From: an uncultured Anaerolineae bacterium
GTDB lineage: Bacteria; Chloroflexota; Anaerolineae; CG2-30-64-16
Reading direction: 5' to 3'
DNA length: 64,000 nt
Assembly: GCA_937124585.1 (NCBI GenBank)
Contig: CAKZKT010000088.1
Location: 1 to 64,000, forward strand
In this document: positions 43,576 through 51,688 of the stretch, piece by piece
Layout of the letters: each line of letters opens with the position of its first letter
How positions within the stretch are numbered: the stretch's first letter is position 1
The notes under the pieces: generated by a model
What the model saw: the letters and a program-made list of their open reading frames with translations, nothing else
Told to the model about the DNA's origin: nothing
The model's database searches: none
Position numbers and translations under genes: made by a program

Positions 43576-44826
43576 TCATCCCTGCAATTCCGGCATCCGC
43601 CAATACGCTGCAGGGGCCTGTTCCCAGAACGGCATGCTCAGCCCCTCCGGGTCGTAGACGATCTGTCCGGCCCGGATGGTCAGCTTGCATTCCAGCTTCT
43701 CGTGGCCGATCAGCTTCGCCTTGCCGCAGTCTGTGTAGCCGAACTCGCCGGTCAGCTGTTTGAGCACGGCCACATCTGCCTCCGCGCCGACGGTGAGCGT
43801 GCCTAGCTCTGGCCGGCCGATCTCGCGCGCGGGAGTTACGGTCGAGCGATAGATCACCTCCGGCAGTGGCATGCCCATGCACAGGCATTTCGACATGGTC
43901 GTGAGCATGCTCAGCGCCGGTCCGTTGATGTTGCCCATGTGCAGGTCGGTGCTGATCGAGTCGGGCACAAAGCCATCCTTGAACGCCGGAACGGCGTTGC
44001 GGAACCAGAAGCTGCCCGCGCCATGGCCCAGGTCGAAGATGATCCCCCGCCGTCGCGCCTGCCACATGTGATCGTAGACTTTTCCCTGGCCATCCACGAT
44101 CGGGAACTGCTGGGCGAAGACGTGGGTGTGGATATCGCCGGGCCGCAGCTTTTTCAGGATCAGGTCGGGATAGGGCCGCTCTGGCGGTCGCGGCCAGAAG
44201 TCCACCATGACCGGCATCTGACACAGCTCGCCTGCCTGTACGGCCCGTTCGACTGAGGCCCAGGGCGGATGCGCGTCGTCCCACGGCAGCCGCGTCCAGT
44301 AGTGCGCGGTCTTGATGCCGACGATCAGGTCGCTGTATGCCTCGGTCACGGCCGCCGCGATCTTCGGCTGCATCTCGCTCACGATCTGTTCGCCGTCCTT
44401 GTTCACCATGCCATCGCCGGCGATGTTGAGATAGGCCAGGATGCGCACCTTTGAGCGGTCAATGCAGTTCGCTTTGAAGTCCGGGAAGTTGCGCCAGCCG
44501 GCCGTACCCGCATCTACCGTGGTCGTCACGCCCGAAGCGAACAGATGGGCATCGGCATGCACGCTCTCGACATAACTGGTGGGCGTCGGCGCGAAGGTGT
44601 AGACGTGGGTATGCATGTCAATGATGCCGGGCGTGACGATCAGGCCGGACACGTCCACGACCTGGACTGCGGTCTCGGCAGGGATATTGGCGTCTACGGC
44701 CGCGATCTTTTTCTCTGCGATTGCTACGTCGAACGGTTCATCCCGGCCGTTGGCGGGGTCAATCACGCGGCCGCCCTTCAGGAGAAGGGTGAAAGGAGAG
44801 GACTCCGAAAGTGGATTAGCAGGCAT
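43576..44826 (-). CDS. Amidohydrolase/deacetylase family metallohydrolase
   Basis: A 416-residue metal-dependent hydrolase of the dihydroorotase-like amidohydrolase superfamily. Metal ligands are seen as His72-x-His74 (DMHTHVY), a Lys in IVGIKTAHY that may be carboxylated, HTHVF and the late Asp in STDLHMGN. Proteins of this type commonly sit beside SelA/DgaE-like genes and are thought to deacylate or open amino-sugar acids. AAGGAAA lies a few bases before the ATG. It is probably the partner of the PLP enzyme immediately downstream. Confidence 0.87.
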   Translation of the reverse strand: MPANPLSESSPFTLLLKGGRVIDPANGRDEPFDVAIAEKKIAAVDANIPAETAVQVVDVSGLIVTPGIIDMHTHVYTFAPTPTSYVESVHADAHLFASGVTTTVDAGTAGWRNFPDFKANCIDRSKVRILAYLNIAGDGMVNKDGEQIVSEMQPKIAAAVTEAYSDLIVGIKTAHYWTRLPWDDAHPPWASVERAVQAGELCQMPVMVDFWPRPPERPYPDLILKKLRPGDIHTHVFAQQFPIVDGQGKVYDHMWQARRRGIIFDLGHGAGSFWFRNAVPAFKDGFVPDSISTDLHMGNINGPALSMLTTMSKCLCMGMPLPEVIYRSTVTPAREIGRPELGTLTVGAEADVAVLKQLTGEFGYTDCGKAKLIGHEKLECKLTIRAGQIVYDPEGLSMPFWEQAPAAYWRMPELQG

Positions 44827-44933
44827 GGGATTTCCTTGCTGTCGCCACGGTCACGGGACCGCAGACCGTATTCCTGGGTCGAGAGTGCTCCAGAGGTCGA
44901 ATGAAGTTCGATGCGGGGATCATCCGTGTCGTG

Positions 44934-45455
44934 TTAGCCTTGCAGCGCCCTCTGGTACAGCGCAGTGCCGTAGAATTCATACGACGCAGCCTTGTCTGGC
45001 ACGTCCACGAGGTGCACCGTGAAACGACAGGGCACGCCATTATCGGGCAGGTTGTCCCGGAAGTAGGCCCGATAGGCTTCGGCATAGGCTTTGCGCAGCC
45101 GCTCCTGTTCGGCCGCGTAGCCCAGCGGATCCACCAGCGGGTTCGGGGCTTTCGGCTGGCAGCCGAACGCGTGGATCTCGATGAAATCCACATAGCGCAA
45201 CGAGTCGCAGATGCCGGCCTCGCGCAGCCACTTCTCCCAGCATTGGAAGACGAGCGGGATCTCGCGCTGCGGATCCATCGTCACCAGCTCGTCCAACCCC
45301 AGCACGTTTTTGGCGGAATAGCCACCCGTCAGCCCGGCGAAGTAGATCTTCAGGTCGCCGTCCGGCTGTTCTTCGGTGACGAGCGCCGAGAGCACGGGAT
45401 GTTCCCCCTCGTAGTAGTACGTCAGCTTGCCGCGCTTCTTGATGTTGAAAGGCAT
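44934..45455 (-). CDS. Hypothetical protein, 173 residues
   Basis: No family recognised. The protein has a beta-rich start (KLTYYYEGEHPVLSALVTEE, DLKIYFAGLTGG) and a helical, aromatic-rich second half (EQERLRKAYAEAYRAYFRDNLPDNG). No signal peptide or membrane segment. GAGGAGG precedes the ATG at good spacing and codon usage resembles its neighbours, so it is a real gene. It is the first gene of the catabolic run after the NDK-like gene, separated by a hairpin. Confidence 0.75.
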   Translation of the reverse strand: MPFNIKKRGKLTYYYEGEHPVLSALVTEEQPDGDLKIYFAGLTGGYSAKNVLGLDELVTMDPQREIPLVFQCWEKWLREAGICDSLRYVDFIEIHAFGCQPKAPNPLVDPLGYAAEQERLRKAYAEAYRAYFRDNLPDNGVPCRFTVHLVDVPDKAASYEFYGTALYQRALQG

Positions 45456-45481
45456 CGCATCCTCCTCGCACGATCCGCTGC

Positions 45482-45504
45482 GGGGCGCCCTCCTGAGGCG
45501 CCCC
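45482..45504. terminator. Stable hairpin between the NDK-like gene and the hypothetical gene
   Basis: GGGGCGCC (45482-45489) and GGCGCCCC (45497-45504) form a perfect 8-bp stem with a 7-base loop, eleven bases past the NDK-like stop. No T-run follows on either strand, so termination, if any, would be inefficient or factor-assisted. Confidence 0.5.
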
Positions 45505-45515
45505 GTATATGATGC

Positions 45516-46256
45516 TCAGTCCTCCAGGCGATCTTCGTTGATGAGGTATTTCGCGGCGACCGTTTCGAGGGTGCAGGCAGCCGGTTCGCCCGCCTGCAGA
45601 CGCCGCAGCGCCTCCAGGTCAGATGTCCACGCGAGATCGCCGGGCGCCAAAAGGCAGACGCCGCCCGCCACATAGGAGGTGTAGAGCCGACCCGCTTTGT
45701 AGTAGTAGAGCGCATCGCACTCTGCGGTCGGATAGATGCGCATGCACGGCGGCATGTCGTTCGGCGTGAACCAGAGCTTGATCTCTCGCTCTGCCTCGGC
45801 TGGCGTGGCCGACGCGTGGATCAGGTTGTCCATGCGCTCGCCGATCACGTTGCCGGCGGCGTCTTTGATGGGCACGATGGTGCCCAGAGCCCGAATGCTG
45901 CCCGGCTTCCGTTCGCGCGCGACATGGGGATTGGTCGGGCCGACGATGTCGCGCACTTTTTGCACGGCGTCGGGCCCCTGGTAGACCAGGGCGATCACCC
46001 GCCGCTTGTGCGGCTCATCGGGATAGTGGGATTCTCCCATGATATATTCCAGGAGCGACCCGTAGAAGGCTTTCTCTCTGTGCTCGGCATAGTGCTCGGC
46101 GGCGAGCAAGCGATTTACGTGGACGATTTTGGCGGCGGCGAAGCGCAGGCCGGTGTGGAATTCGGATAGCTGCGAGAGCACATAGCCGGTCAGCGAGTTC
46201 TTCAGGGCATCCGGCTTGATGAGGACGAGGGTTTGTTCGCGTTCGTTGTTTCCCAT
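45516..46256 (-). CDS. Nucleoside-diphosphate-kinase-like protein, extended form
   Basis: A 246-residue protein with NDK features (TLVLIKPDAL, a Lys-Asp pair that binds nucleotide; NLIHASATPAEAEREIKLWF, containing the phospho-His) that would exchange phosphate between nucleoside di- and triphosphates. It departs from standard NDK: the NxxHGSDS motif is NLIHASAT, an insertion (GTIVPIKDAAGNVIGERM) precedes it, and an extra tail of about 80 residues follows with no recognised domain. Whether it retains kinase activity is open. The ATG at 46256 is chosen with AAGGA upstream; the longer extension is not NDK-like. Confidence 0.8.
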   Translation of the reverse strand: MGNNEREQTLVLIKPDALKNSLTGYVLSQLSEFHTGLRFAAAKIVHVNRLLAAEHYAEHREKAFYGSLLEYIMGESHYPDEPHKRRVIALVYQGPDAVQKVRDIVGPTNPHVARERKPGSIRALGTIVPIKDAAGNVIGERMDNLIHASATPAEAEREIKLWFTPNDMPPCMRIYPTAECDALYYYKAGRLYTSYVAGGVCLLAPGDLAWTSDLEALRRLQAGEPAACTLETVAAKYLINEDRLED

Positions 46257-46288
46257 GCTATCATCCTTGTATGAGTCTGCAGCGATTA

Positions 46289-46297
46289 TCATACCAC
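46289..46297 (-). promoter_or_regulatory. Possible extended -10 promoter of the NDK-like gene
   Basis: TGGTATGAT on the minus strand has extended -10 form, about 33 bases before the ATG. No good -35 element is seen. It diverges from the plus-strand PHP gene. Confidence 0.35.
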
Positions 46298-46331
46298 ATT
46301 CCGGCCAAGGGGCCGAATCGAGCGTCCGCGT

Positions 46332-46361
46332 TTGTCGAATCTGGCTCGCGTGCACTACAAT
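46332..46361 (+). promoter_or_regulatory. Probable promoter of the PHP-domain gene
   Basis: TTGTCG (46332-46337) and TACAAT (46356-46361) are separated by 18 bases, about 33 bases before the chosen ATG. Confidence 0.5.
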
Positions 46362-46393
46362 GCACAACAGTGGCGACAGCAAAGGAGGCAACC

Positions 46394-49010
46394 ATGACGC
46401 ACTCGTCCGCGTTGAACGTGCAGGACGGCCCGAGCACGGCTCGTTTTCGTTCCGTCCCGCTGTCGGGCAGCACGCCGGCCGCCGACCTGAAGACGGTCGG
46501 CCTTTCGGAGGCGATGATCACGGCGCTGGAACAGATGCCGGTCGGCGCTTGTGTGGCCTGGGGCATCCCGTTCGAGGTGCAGGATCCGCTCGTCCTGGCC
46601 GATCAGCCGCTTTTCGTCCCGCTTGCGCCGTTGCGCGCGGGTTGGCTGGTTTTCATGCACACATCCGATCTCCGGCCGGTCGAGCCCGGCCCTGGCGGCT
46701 TCATCTCGCCGATGCGCGGGGAGGGCCAGCTGGGCGAACTGGCCGCCGAGTACAGAGTGATCTATGCAGACGGCCAGGAGACGCGGCTGCCGATCCGTCG
46801 GCGCTATCAGATCGGCATGTTCACCCGGCGCTGGGGCGAGAATTGTTTCGAGGCTGTCCCGCACCGCAAGCCGCAGCCGCTCCGTGCCCATCATGAGCAG
46901 CCGGCATTGAGTTGGGGCCGTAGCCAGACGCGCGTCAATGTGGCGGACAGCGGCCCCTGGGTGAACTGGCTGTGGGCCTGGCGCAACCCGCTGCCCGACA
47001 AAGAGATCGTCGGCCTGTGGCTGATCCCGCACGTCGGGCTGGTCGTGCTCTCCGGTCTGGCTGCCGGCGAGGCGTCCAGCCTTCCCCTGCGCTGGCGGCC
47101 ACGGCAAAAGGCGCTTCTCACCCTGCCCGCCGGTGAGGCGTTCGATCCGACGCTCGACGCGCGCGGCCTGCTGGCGCAGATCCAGCTCGACATGGGCCAG
47201 GTCATCTCGGCGACCCCGCGTCTGCGCTATCCCCATGACGACTGGGTCGGCTCATACAACAATCAGCTGCCGGAGGTCGCGGCGGACCAGGTCATCGTCG
47301 AGTACACGGCGCACCCCGACGCGTGTTTCCATCTGGCGCACGGCGTGGTGATCCCGGTGCAGCAGGTAGAGGAAGCGGCGCCGGTGTGCGACGAGATGGC
47401 GCCGCAGCCGACAGCCGATGCCGGCCATGGCGGTTTCCTGGCCCCCATCGCGCCGGCTACCCGGCGGGTCACGCTGCGCGTCGTGCTGAAGGGCGCTGGC
47501 ACGGCGGTGCCGGTCAAGCTGCACGTGCATGGCCAGGCCGGCGAATACCTCGCGGCCGAAGACCGTCACCGCCTGCTCAACCCCGCCTGGTTCGAGGACT
47601 ACAGCACCGATTTCCTCCATCGCGGCGCTCATGCCTGCACCTACATTGACGGCGAGACGGTCATCCGCCTGCCGCTCGGCCGCGTCTACGTCGAAGTCTC
47701 AAAAGGCTTCGAGATCCGTCCCGTGCGCCAGGTGATCGAAATCACGCCGGAGACCGAGGAAGTGGTGATCGCGATCGAAAAGGTGTTGCCCTGGCGCGAG
47801 GCGGGCTGGGTGACGGCTGACACGCACGTGCACTTTCTTTCGCCGATGACCGCGCTGCTGGAGGGCGCCGGTGAGGGGGTGAATATTGTCAATCTGCTGG
47901 CGAGCCAGTGGGGCGAACTGATGACCAACGTGGGCGATTTCGACGGCCGCAACACCTGGGGTGCACGGGAGACAGGCGGCGACGGCGAATATCTGGTGCG
48001 CGTCGGCACCGAGAACCGCCAGCACGTGCTCGGCCACATCTCGCTGCTGGGCTACCGCGGCCGCATCATCACGCCGATGACGACCGGCGGCCCCGACGAG
48101 TCCGCGCTGGGCGATGCCATTGACGTGTTGCTCACCGAATGGGCCCGGCAATGTCATCGCCAGGGCGGGCTGGTGGTCCTGCCGCACTTTCCCAACCCGC
48201 GGGCCGAGCATGCCGCCAGCATCGTCCATGGCGACATTGATGCGGTCGAAATGACCTCGTGGGGCGATCTCTACAGCGGCATCGACCCTTATTCGCTGGC
48301 CGATTGGTATCGCTATCTGAATTGCGGCTATCTGGTGGCGGCGGTCGGCGGCACCGACAAGATGACGGCCATGACCGCGGTAGGCGCCGTGCGCACCTAT
48401 GCCCGCCTGCGGCCAGATGAGCCATTCACCTACGAGAACTGGCTGGCGGCCGTGCGCCGGGCCGAGACCTTCGTCACCTACGGGCCGCTGCTCGATTTTG
48501 CGGTGGACGGCTGGCCTATGGGGAGCCGGATCGCCATGTCGGCCAGCGGCGGCACGGTAGACGTGACCTGGCAGGCGGCCAGCGTCACGGTGCCGATGAC
48601 GCGCGTGGAGCTGATCGTGAACGGTGAGATCCGGGAGAGCGTGGCTGTGGCGCCGTGGCAGGCTTCAGGCCTGGCGCGTGCCCATCGGCCGCAGCGCGTG
48701 GCTGGCCCTGTTGATCCGCGGTTGCTACCCCGACAAACCGGAGATGATCGCCGCGCACTCCTCTCCGGTGATGGTGGAGGTGGCCGGCTCGCCCATGCTG
48801 GCCGCGGCCGACGCGGTCACCATCCTGGAGCAGATCGAGGGCGCGCTGGTCTATCTGGACACGGTGGGCACCCGGGCCGATGATCGCACGTACAAGCGGA
48901 TGCGCCTGGTGCTGGAGAGCGCACATCGCGCCCTGCACAACCGCATGCATCAGGCCGGCTATTACCATGAACACACGGCCGTGACCGATCATCCCGCGCA
49001 TCACCCGTAG
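46394..49010 (+). CDS. PHP/CehA-type metallohydrolase, frameshifted near its carboxy end
   Basis: The product reads as one protein of about 870 residues across a frame change. A long beta-rich amino part precedes a PHP-like metal site (TADTHVHFLSP, later VLPHFPNPR and GGTDKM) of the CehA/McbA type of metal-dependent hydrolase. The original frame continues to about 48665 and then turns into meaningless Gly/Arg-rich sequence. The +1 frame from about 48670 supplies the family-like end (IGRSAWLALLIRGCYPDKPE to ALVYLDTVG), stopping at 49010. One extra base near 48665-48671 explains this. GGAGGC before MTHSSAL fixes the start. It may be a recent mutation or a sequencing error. Confidence 0.75.
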
Positions 49011-49028
49011 CGCCGCGTTGGGGATGAT

Positions 49029-49057
49029 TTGGCCTTTGCATCTTCGGATGATATAAT
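49029..49057 (+). promoter_or_regulatory. Sigma70-like promoter of the mre operon
   Basis: TTGGCC (49029-49034) and a perfect TATAAT (49052-49057) are separated by 17 bases, ahead of mreB. Confidence 0.75.
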
Positions 49058-49113
49058 CGTACCAGGAATGTCCGCGCATCGGATATTCTATTTTGCACAG
49101 GAGCGTATCGCGC

Positions 49114-50175
49114 GTGGTTAGCCCGCTCAATTGGCTGCTTGGTCTGTTTTCTCTCGATATCGGCATTGACCTGGGGACTGCCAACACCCTGGTCAATGTC
49201 CGCAATCGCGGCATCGTCATTAACGAGCCATCGGTAGTGGCCATCGAAAAGAAGTCCAAGAAGGTGTTGGCCATCGGTGTGGAGGCCAAAGAGATGGTCG
49301 GCCGCACGCCGGGCAACATCATAGCCGTGCGGCCGCTGCGCGATGGCGTGATCTCGGATTTCGATGTCACGGAGCAGATGCTCCACTATTTCATCCACAA
49401 AGTGCACGATCGCATGGTGCTGCGTGTGCCGCGACCACGTGTGGTGGTGGGCATTCCGAGCGGCGTCACCGAGGTGGAAAAGCGCGCCGTGTACGACGCG
49501 ACGATCAGCGCCGGCGCGCGCGAGGCCTACCTGATCGAAGAGCCGATGGCAGCCGCCATCGGCGCGGGCTTGCCTGTGGCCGATGCACAGGGCAGCATGA
49601 TCGTGGACATCGGCGGCGGTACCACCGAGGTGGCGGTCATCTCACTGGGCGGCATTGTGGTGGCGCGCTCCATCCGTGTGGCCGGCGATGAGATGGACGA
49701 GGACATCATCAATTATGCCCGCCGGAAGTACAATCTGTTGATCGGCGAGCAGATGGCGGAAACGGTCAAGATCGAGGCCGGCTCGGCCTATCCGCTCGAA
49801 CAGGAGCTGGTGGTCACGCTGCGCGGCCGCAACCTGATCACCGGCCTGCCCGAGGCGATCGAGATCAGCAGCGTCGAGCTGCGCGAGGCGTTGCGCAACT
49901 CGGTCGGCGTCATCGTAGACACCGTGCGCCAGACCATAGATGAAACGCCGCCCGAACTGATCTCCGACCTCATGCAGCATGGCATCGCGCTGGCAGGCGG
50001 CGGCGCATTGCTGAAAGGCCTGGCTCAACGCCTGTCGGAAGAGATCAAGATGCACGTGTATGTGGCCGACGACCCGCTGAGCTGTGTGGCGCGCGGAGCC
50101 GGCAAAGTGCTGGAGAACTTCGACATCTTGCAGGCTACGCTGGCCAGTATGCAGCGCGGCAGCACGTTCCACTGA
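49114..50175 (+). CDS. mreB: Rod-shape-determining actin homologue MreB
   Basis: Actin-fold ATPase that organises cell-wall elongation at the membrane. The protein (353 residues from the GTG) has the phosphate-1 loop DIGIDLGTANTLV, the phosphate-2 loop MIVDIGGGTTEVAVIS and the adenosine motif GIALAGGGALLKGL. The GTG at 49114 is preferred because AGGAG lies ten bases before it; a TTG seven codons earlier is in frame but overlaps that site. It heads a cluster with mreC, mreD, mrdA and rodA, all plus strand. A sigma70-like promoter lies upstream. Confidence 0.96.
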   Translation: MVSPLNWLLGLFSLDIGIDLGTANTLVNVRNRGIVINEPSVVAIEKKSKKVLAIGVEAKEMVGRTPGNIIAVRPLRDGVISDFDVTEQMLHYFIHKVHDRMVLRVPRPRVVVGIPSGVTEVEKRAVYDATISAGAREAYLIEEPMAAAIGAGLPVADAQGSMIVDIGGGTTEVAVISLGGIVVARSIRVAGDEMDEDIINYARRKYNLLIGEQMAETVKIEAGSAYPLEQELVVTLRGRNLITGLPEAIEISSVELREALRNSVGVIVDTVRQTIDETPPELISDLMQHGIALAGGGALLKGLAQRLSEEIKMHVYVADDPLSCVARGAGKVLENFDILQATLASMQRGSTFH

Positions 50176-50211
50176 GTCTGAAGAACGAGAATCCGGAGCG
50201 CAGAGCGAGAA

Positions 50212-51129
50212 ATGCGCGGGATGAGGGCCATTCCCCGGCAGGGCTCTCGTTCGGCGCTTGCTTCGTTGACTATGAGGCACGTTTCCAGTCGTACGCTTCT
50301 GTTTTTTGGGCTGGCAGCCATCTGCGTGGTGCTGCTGATCCTGTCGTCCTCGAATCGCCTCGAGCCGATAGAGGGTGTCGCCATGCAGATCGGCCGGCCG
50401 TTTCTGCTCACGTTCAGTGGCATAGGCCGTCAGATCACCAATGTCGTCAACACGGCCCGCGATCTGGCGACGTTGCGCGCCCGCAATAATCAGCTTCAGG
50501 CTGTCGTGGATACGCTGACGATTGATAACCTCCGGCTGAAAGAGACCGAGGCCGAGAACGAACGTCTGCGTAGCCTGCTCCGCTTCGCCCAGCTTAACCC
50601 GAACTACGATTTTCGCGGTGGCCAGGTGATCGCGCGCGTGATTAGCAAAAATCCGAGCAATTACCTGGCCTCGATCACGATTGACCTGGGCTCTGAACAT
50701 GGCCTCAGCATGGGCATGCCCGTCGTCACCGAGCGTGGCCTGGTGGGCCGCATCCACAAAGTCGGCCCCATGTCTTCTACGGTCCTGCTCATCACCGATC
50801 CCAGCAGCGGCGTCCCGGCGCTCATCCAGCGCAATCGGCTGGTCGGCGTGGTCACCGGCCGGGCTGGCGCCGCGCCGGTGATGGAGTATATCCCCCAAGA
50901 CGCCGAGGTCACAGTCGGCGATCTGGTCATCACGTCGGGCCTGGGCGGAGAATTCCCGAAGAATCTGGTAATCGGCCAGGTGGTCGAGGTGCGCCAGCGC
51001 GACTACGAGATCTTCCAGCAGGCGGTCGTCCGCCCAACCGTCAACTTCGATCGTCTTGAGTTCGTCCTGGTGATCACCAATTTCCGGCCGCTGCCCGGCC
51101 CGCCCGATGAGTCCGAGAGTGTGGGGTAA
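50212..51129 (+). CDS. mreC: Rod-shape-determining protein MreC
   Basis: A 305-residue membrane-anchored scaffold linking MreB to the wall-synthesis enzymes. It has an amino-terminal transmembrane helix (about 27-44, TLLFFGLAAICVVLLILS), a coiled-coil (about 75-120) and two beta-barrel domains with the family segments PSNYLASITIDLGSEHGLSMGMPVV and GVVTG plus VGDLVITSGLGG. The start is ATG 50212; an ATG at 50272 lacks a ribosome-binding site. The gap after mreB is 36 bases and mreD follows by six. Confidence 0.94.
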   Translation: MRGMRAIPRQGSRSALASLTMRHVSSRTLLFFGLAAICVVLLILSSSNRLEPIEGVAMQIGRPFLLTFSGIGRQITNVVNTARDLATLRARNNQLQAVVDTLTIDNLRLKETEAENERLRSLLRFAQLNPNYDFRGGQVIARVISKNPSNYLASITIDLGSEHGLSMGMPVVTERGLVGRIHKVGPMSSTVLLITDPSSGVPALIQRNRLVGVVTGRAGAAPVMEYIPQDAEVTVGDLVITSGLGGEFPKNLVIGQVVEVRQRDYEIFQQAVVRPTVNFDRLEFVLVITNFRPLPGPPDESESVG

Positions 51130-51135
51130 GTTGGC

Positions 51136-51684
51136 ATGATCCAGCGCATGGGGCAAAGATTTAGGTTGAGCCATCGCGATCTGGGCGGATTCTATCTGGC
51201 TACTGCCGTGTTGGCGTTTGCCGTGCTCGTGCAGGCCACCGTCCTCACGCGCCTGCGCCTGGCCGGCAATGCAGCCGATTTGATGCTCGTGCTCGTGGTG
51301 TGCTGGAGCCTGATCCGCGGCCAGACCGAGGGAATCCTGTGGGCCTTTGCCGGCGGGCTGGGGCTCGATCTCGCGGCCGGGTTGCCCCTGGGCACATCAT
51401 CCCTCGCGCTGATGGTCACTTGTCCGTTGACCGTCTTGGGCAAGAACAGTGTTTTCCCCGGCAGTCTGACGCTGCCGGTGCTTCTGGTGTTGCTGGCGAC
51501 GCCGGCCTACGGTTGGGTCGTCCTCCTGACGAAGACTGTGCTCGGCTTGCCGGTGGATTGGCTCGCCAGCACGTTGTATGTCATCGGGCCAGAGGCGGTC
51601 CTCAACATGGCCCTGACCTTTCTGGTCTATCCGCTGTTGCGGTGGCTGGCGAGGACGCTGCAGCCAGGGCAGATGGCGTGGTGA
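51136..51684 (+). CDS. mreD: Rod-shape-determining protein MreD
   Basis: A 182-residue integral membrane protein with about five hydrophobic segments (for example ATAVLAFAVLVQATVL, LMLVLVVCWSLI, LPVLLVLLATPAYGWVVLLT). It works with MreC and the elongation complex. The family has little sequence conservation, so the assignment rests mainly on position between mreC and mrdA, size and membrane topology. The ribosome-binding site is weak; it begins six bases after mreC and four bases before mrdA, so translation is probably coupled. Confidence 0.9.
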   Translation: MIQRMGQRFRLSHRDLGGFYLATAVLAFAVLVQATVLTRLRLAGNAADLMLVLVVCWSLIRGQTEGILWAFAGGLGLDLAAGLPLGTSSLALMVTCPLTVLGKNSVFPGSLTLPVLLVLLATPAYGWVVLLTKTVLGLPVDWLASTLYVIGPEAVLNMALTFLVYPLLRWLARTLQPGQMAW

Positions 51685-51688
51685 GGCG

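Noticed and set aside
43150-43806. Plus-strand open frame opposite the SelA-like gene and amidohydrolase
   Set aside because: It crosses the repeat at 43534-43573 and two well-supported minus-strand genes; no motif was found.
45482-45504. Intrinsic terminator
   Set aside because: The stem is strong but no T-run follows on either strand, so it is listed as a hairpin with moderate confidence only.
46271-46394. Upstream start for the PHP-domain gene
   Set aside because: The 41 additional residues lie in the divergent promoter region, and GGAGGC precedes MTHSSAL at 46394.
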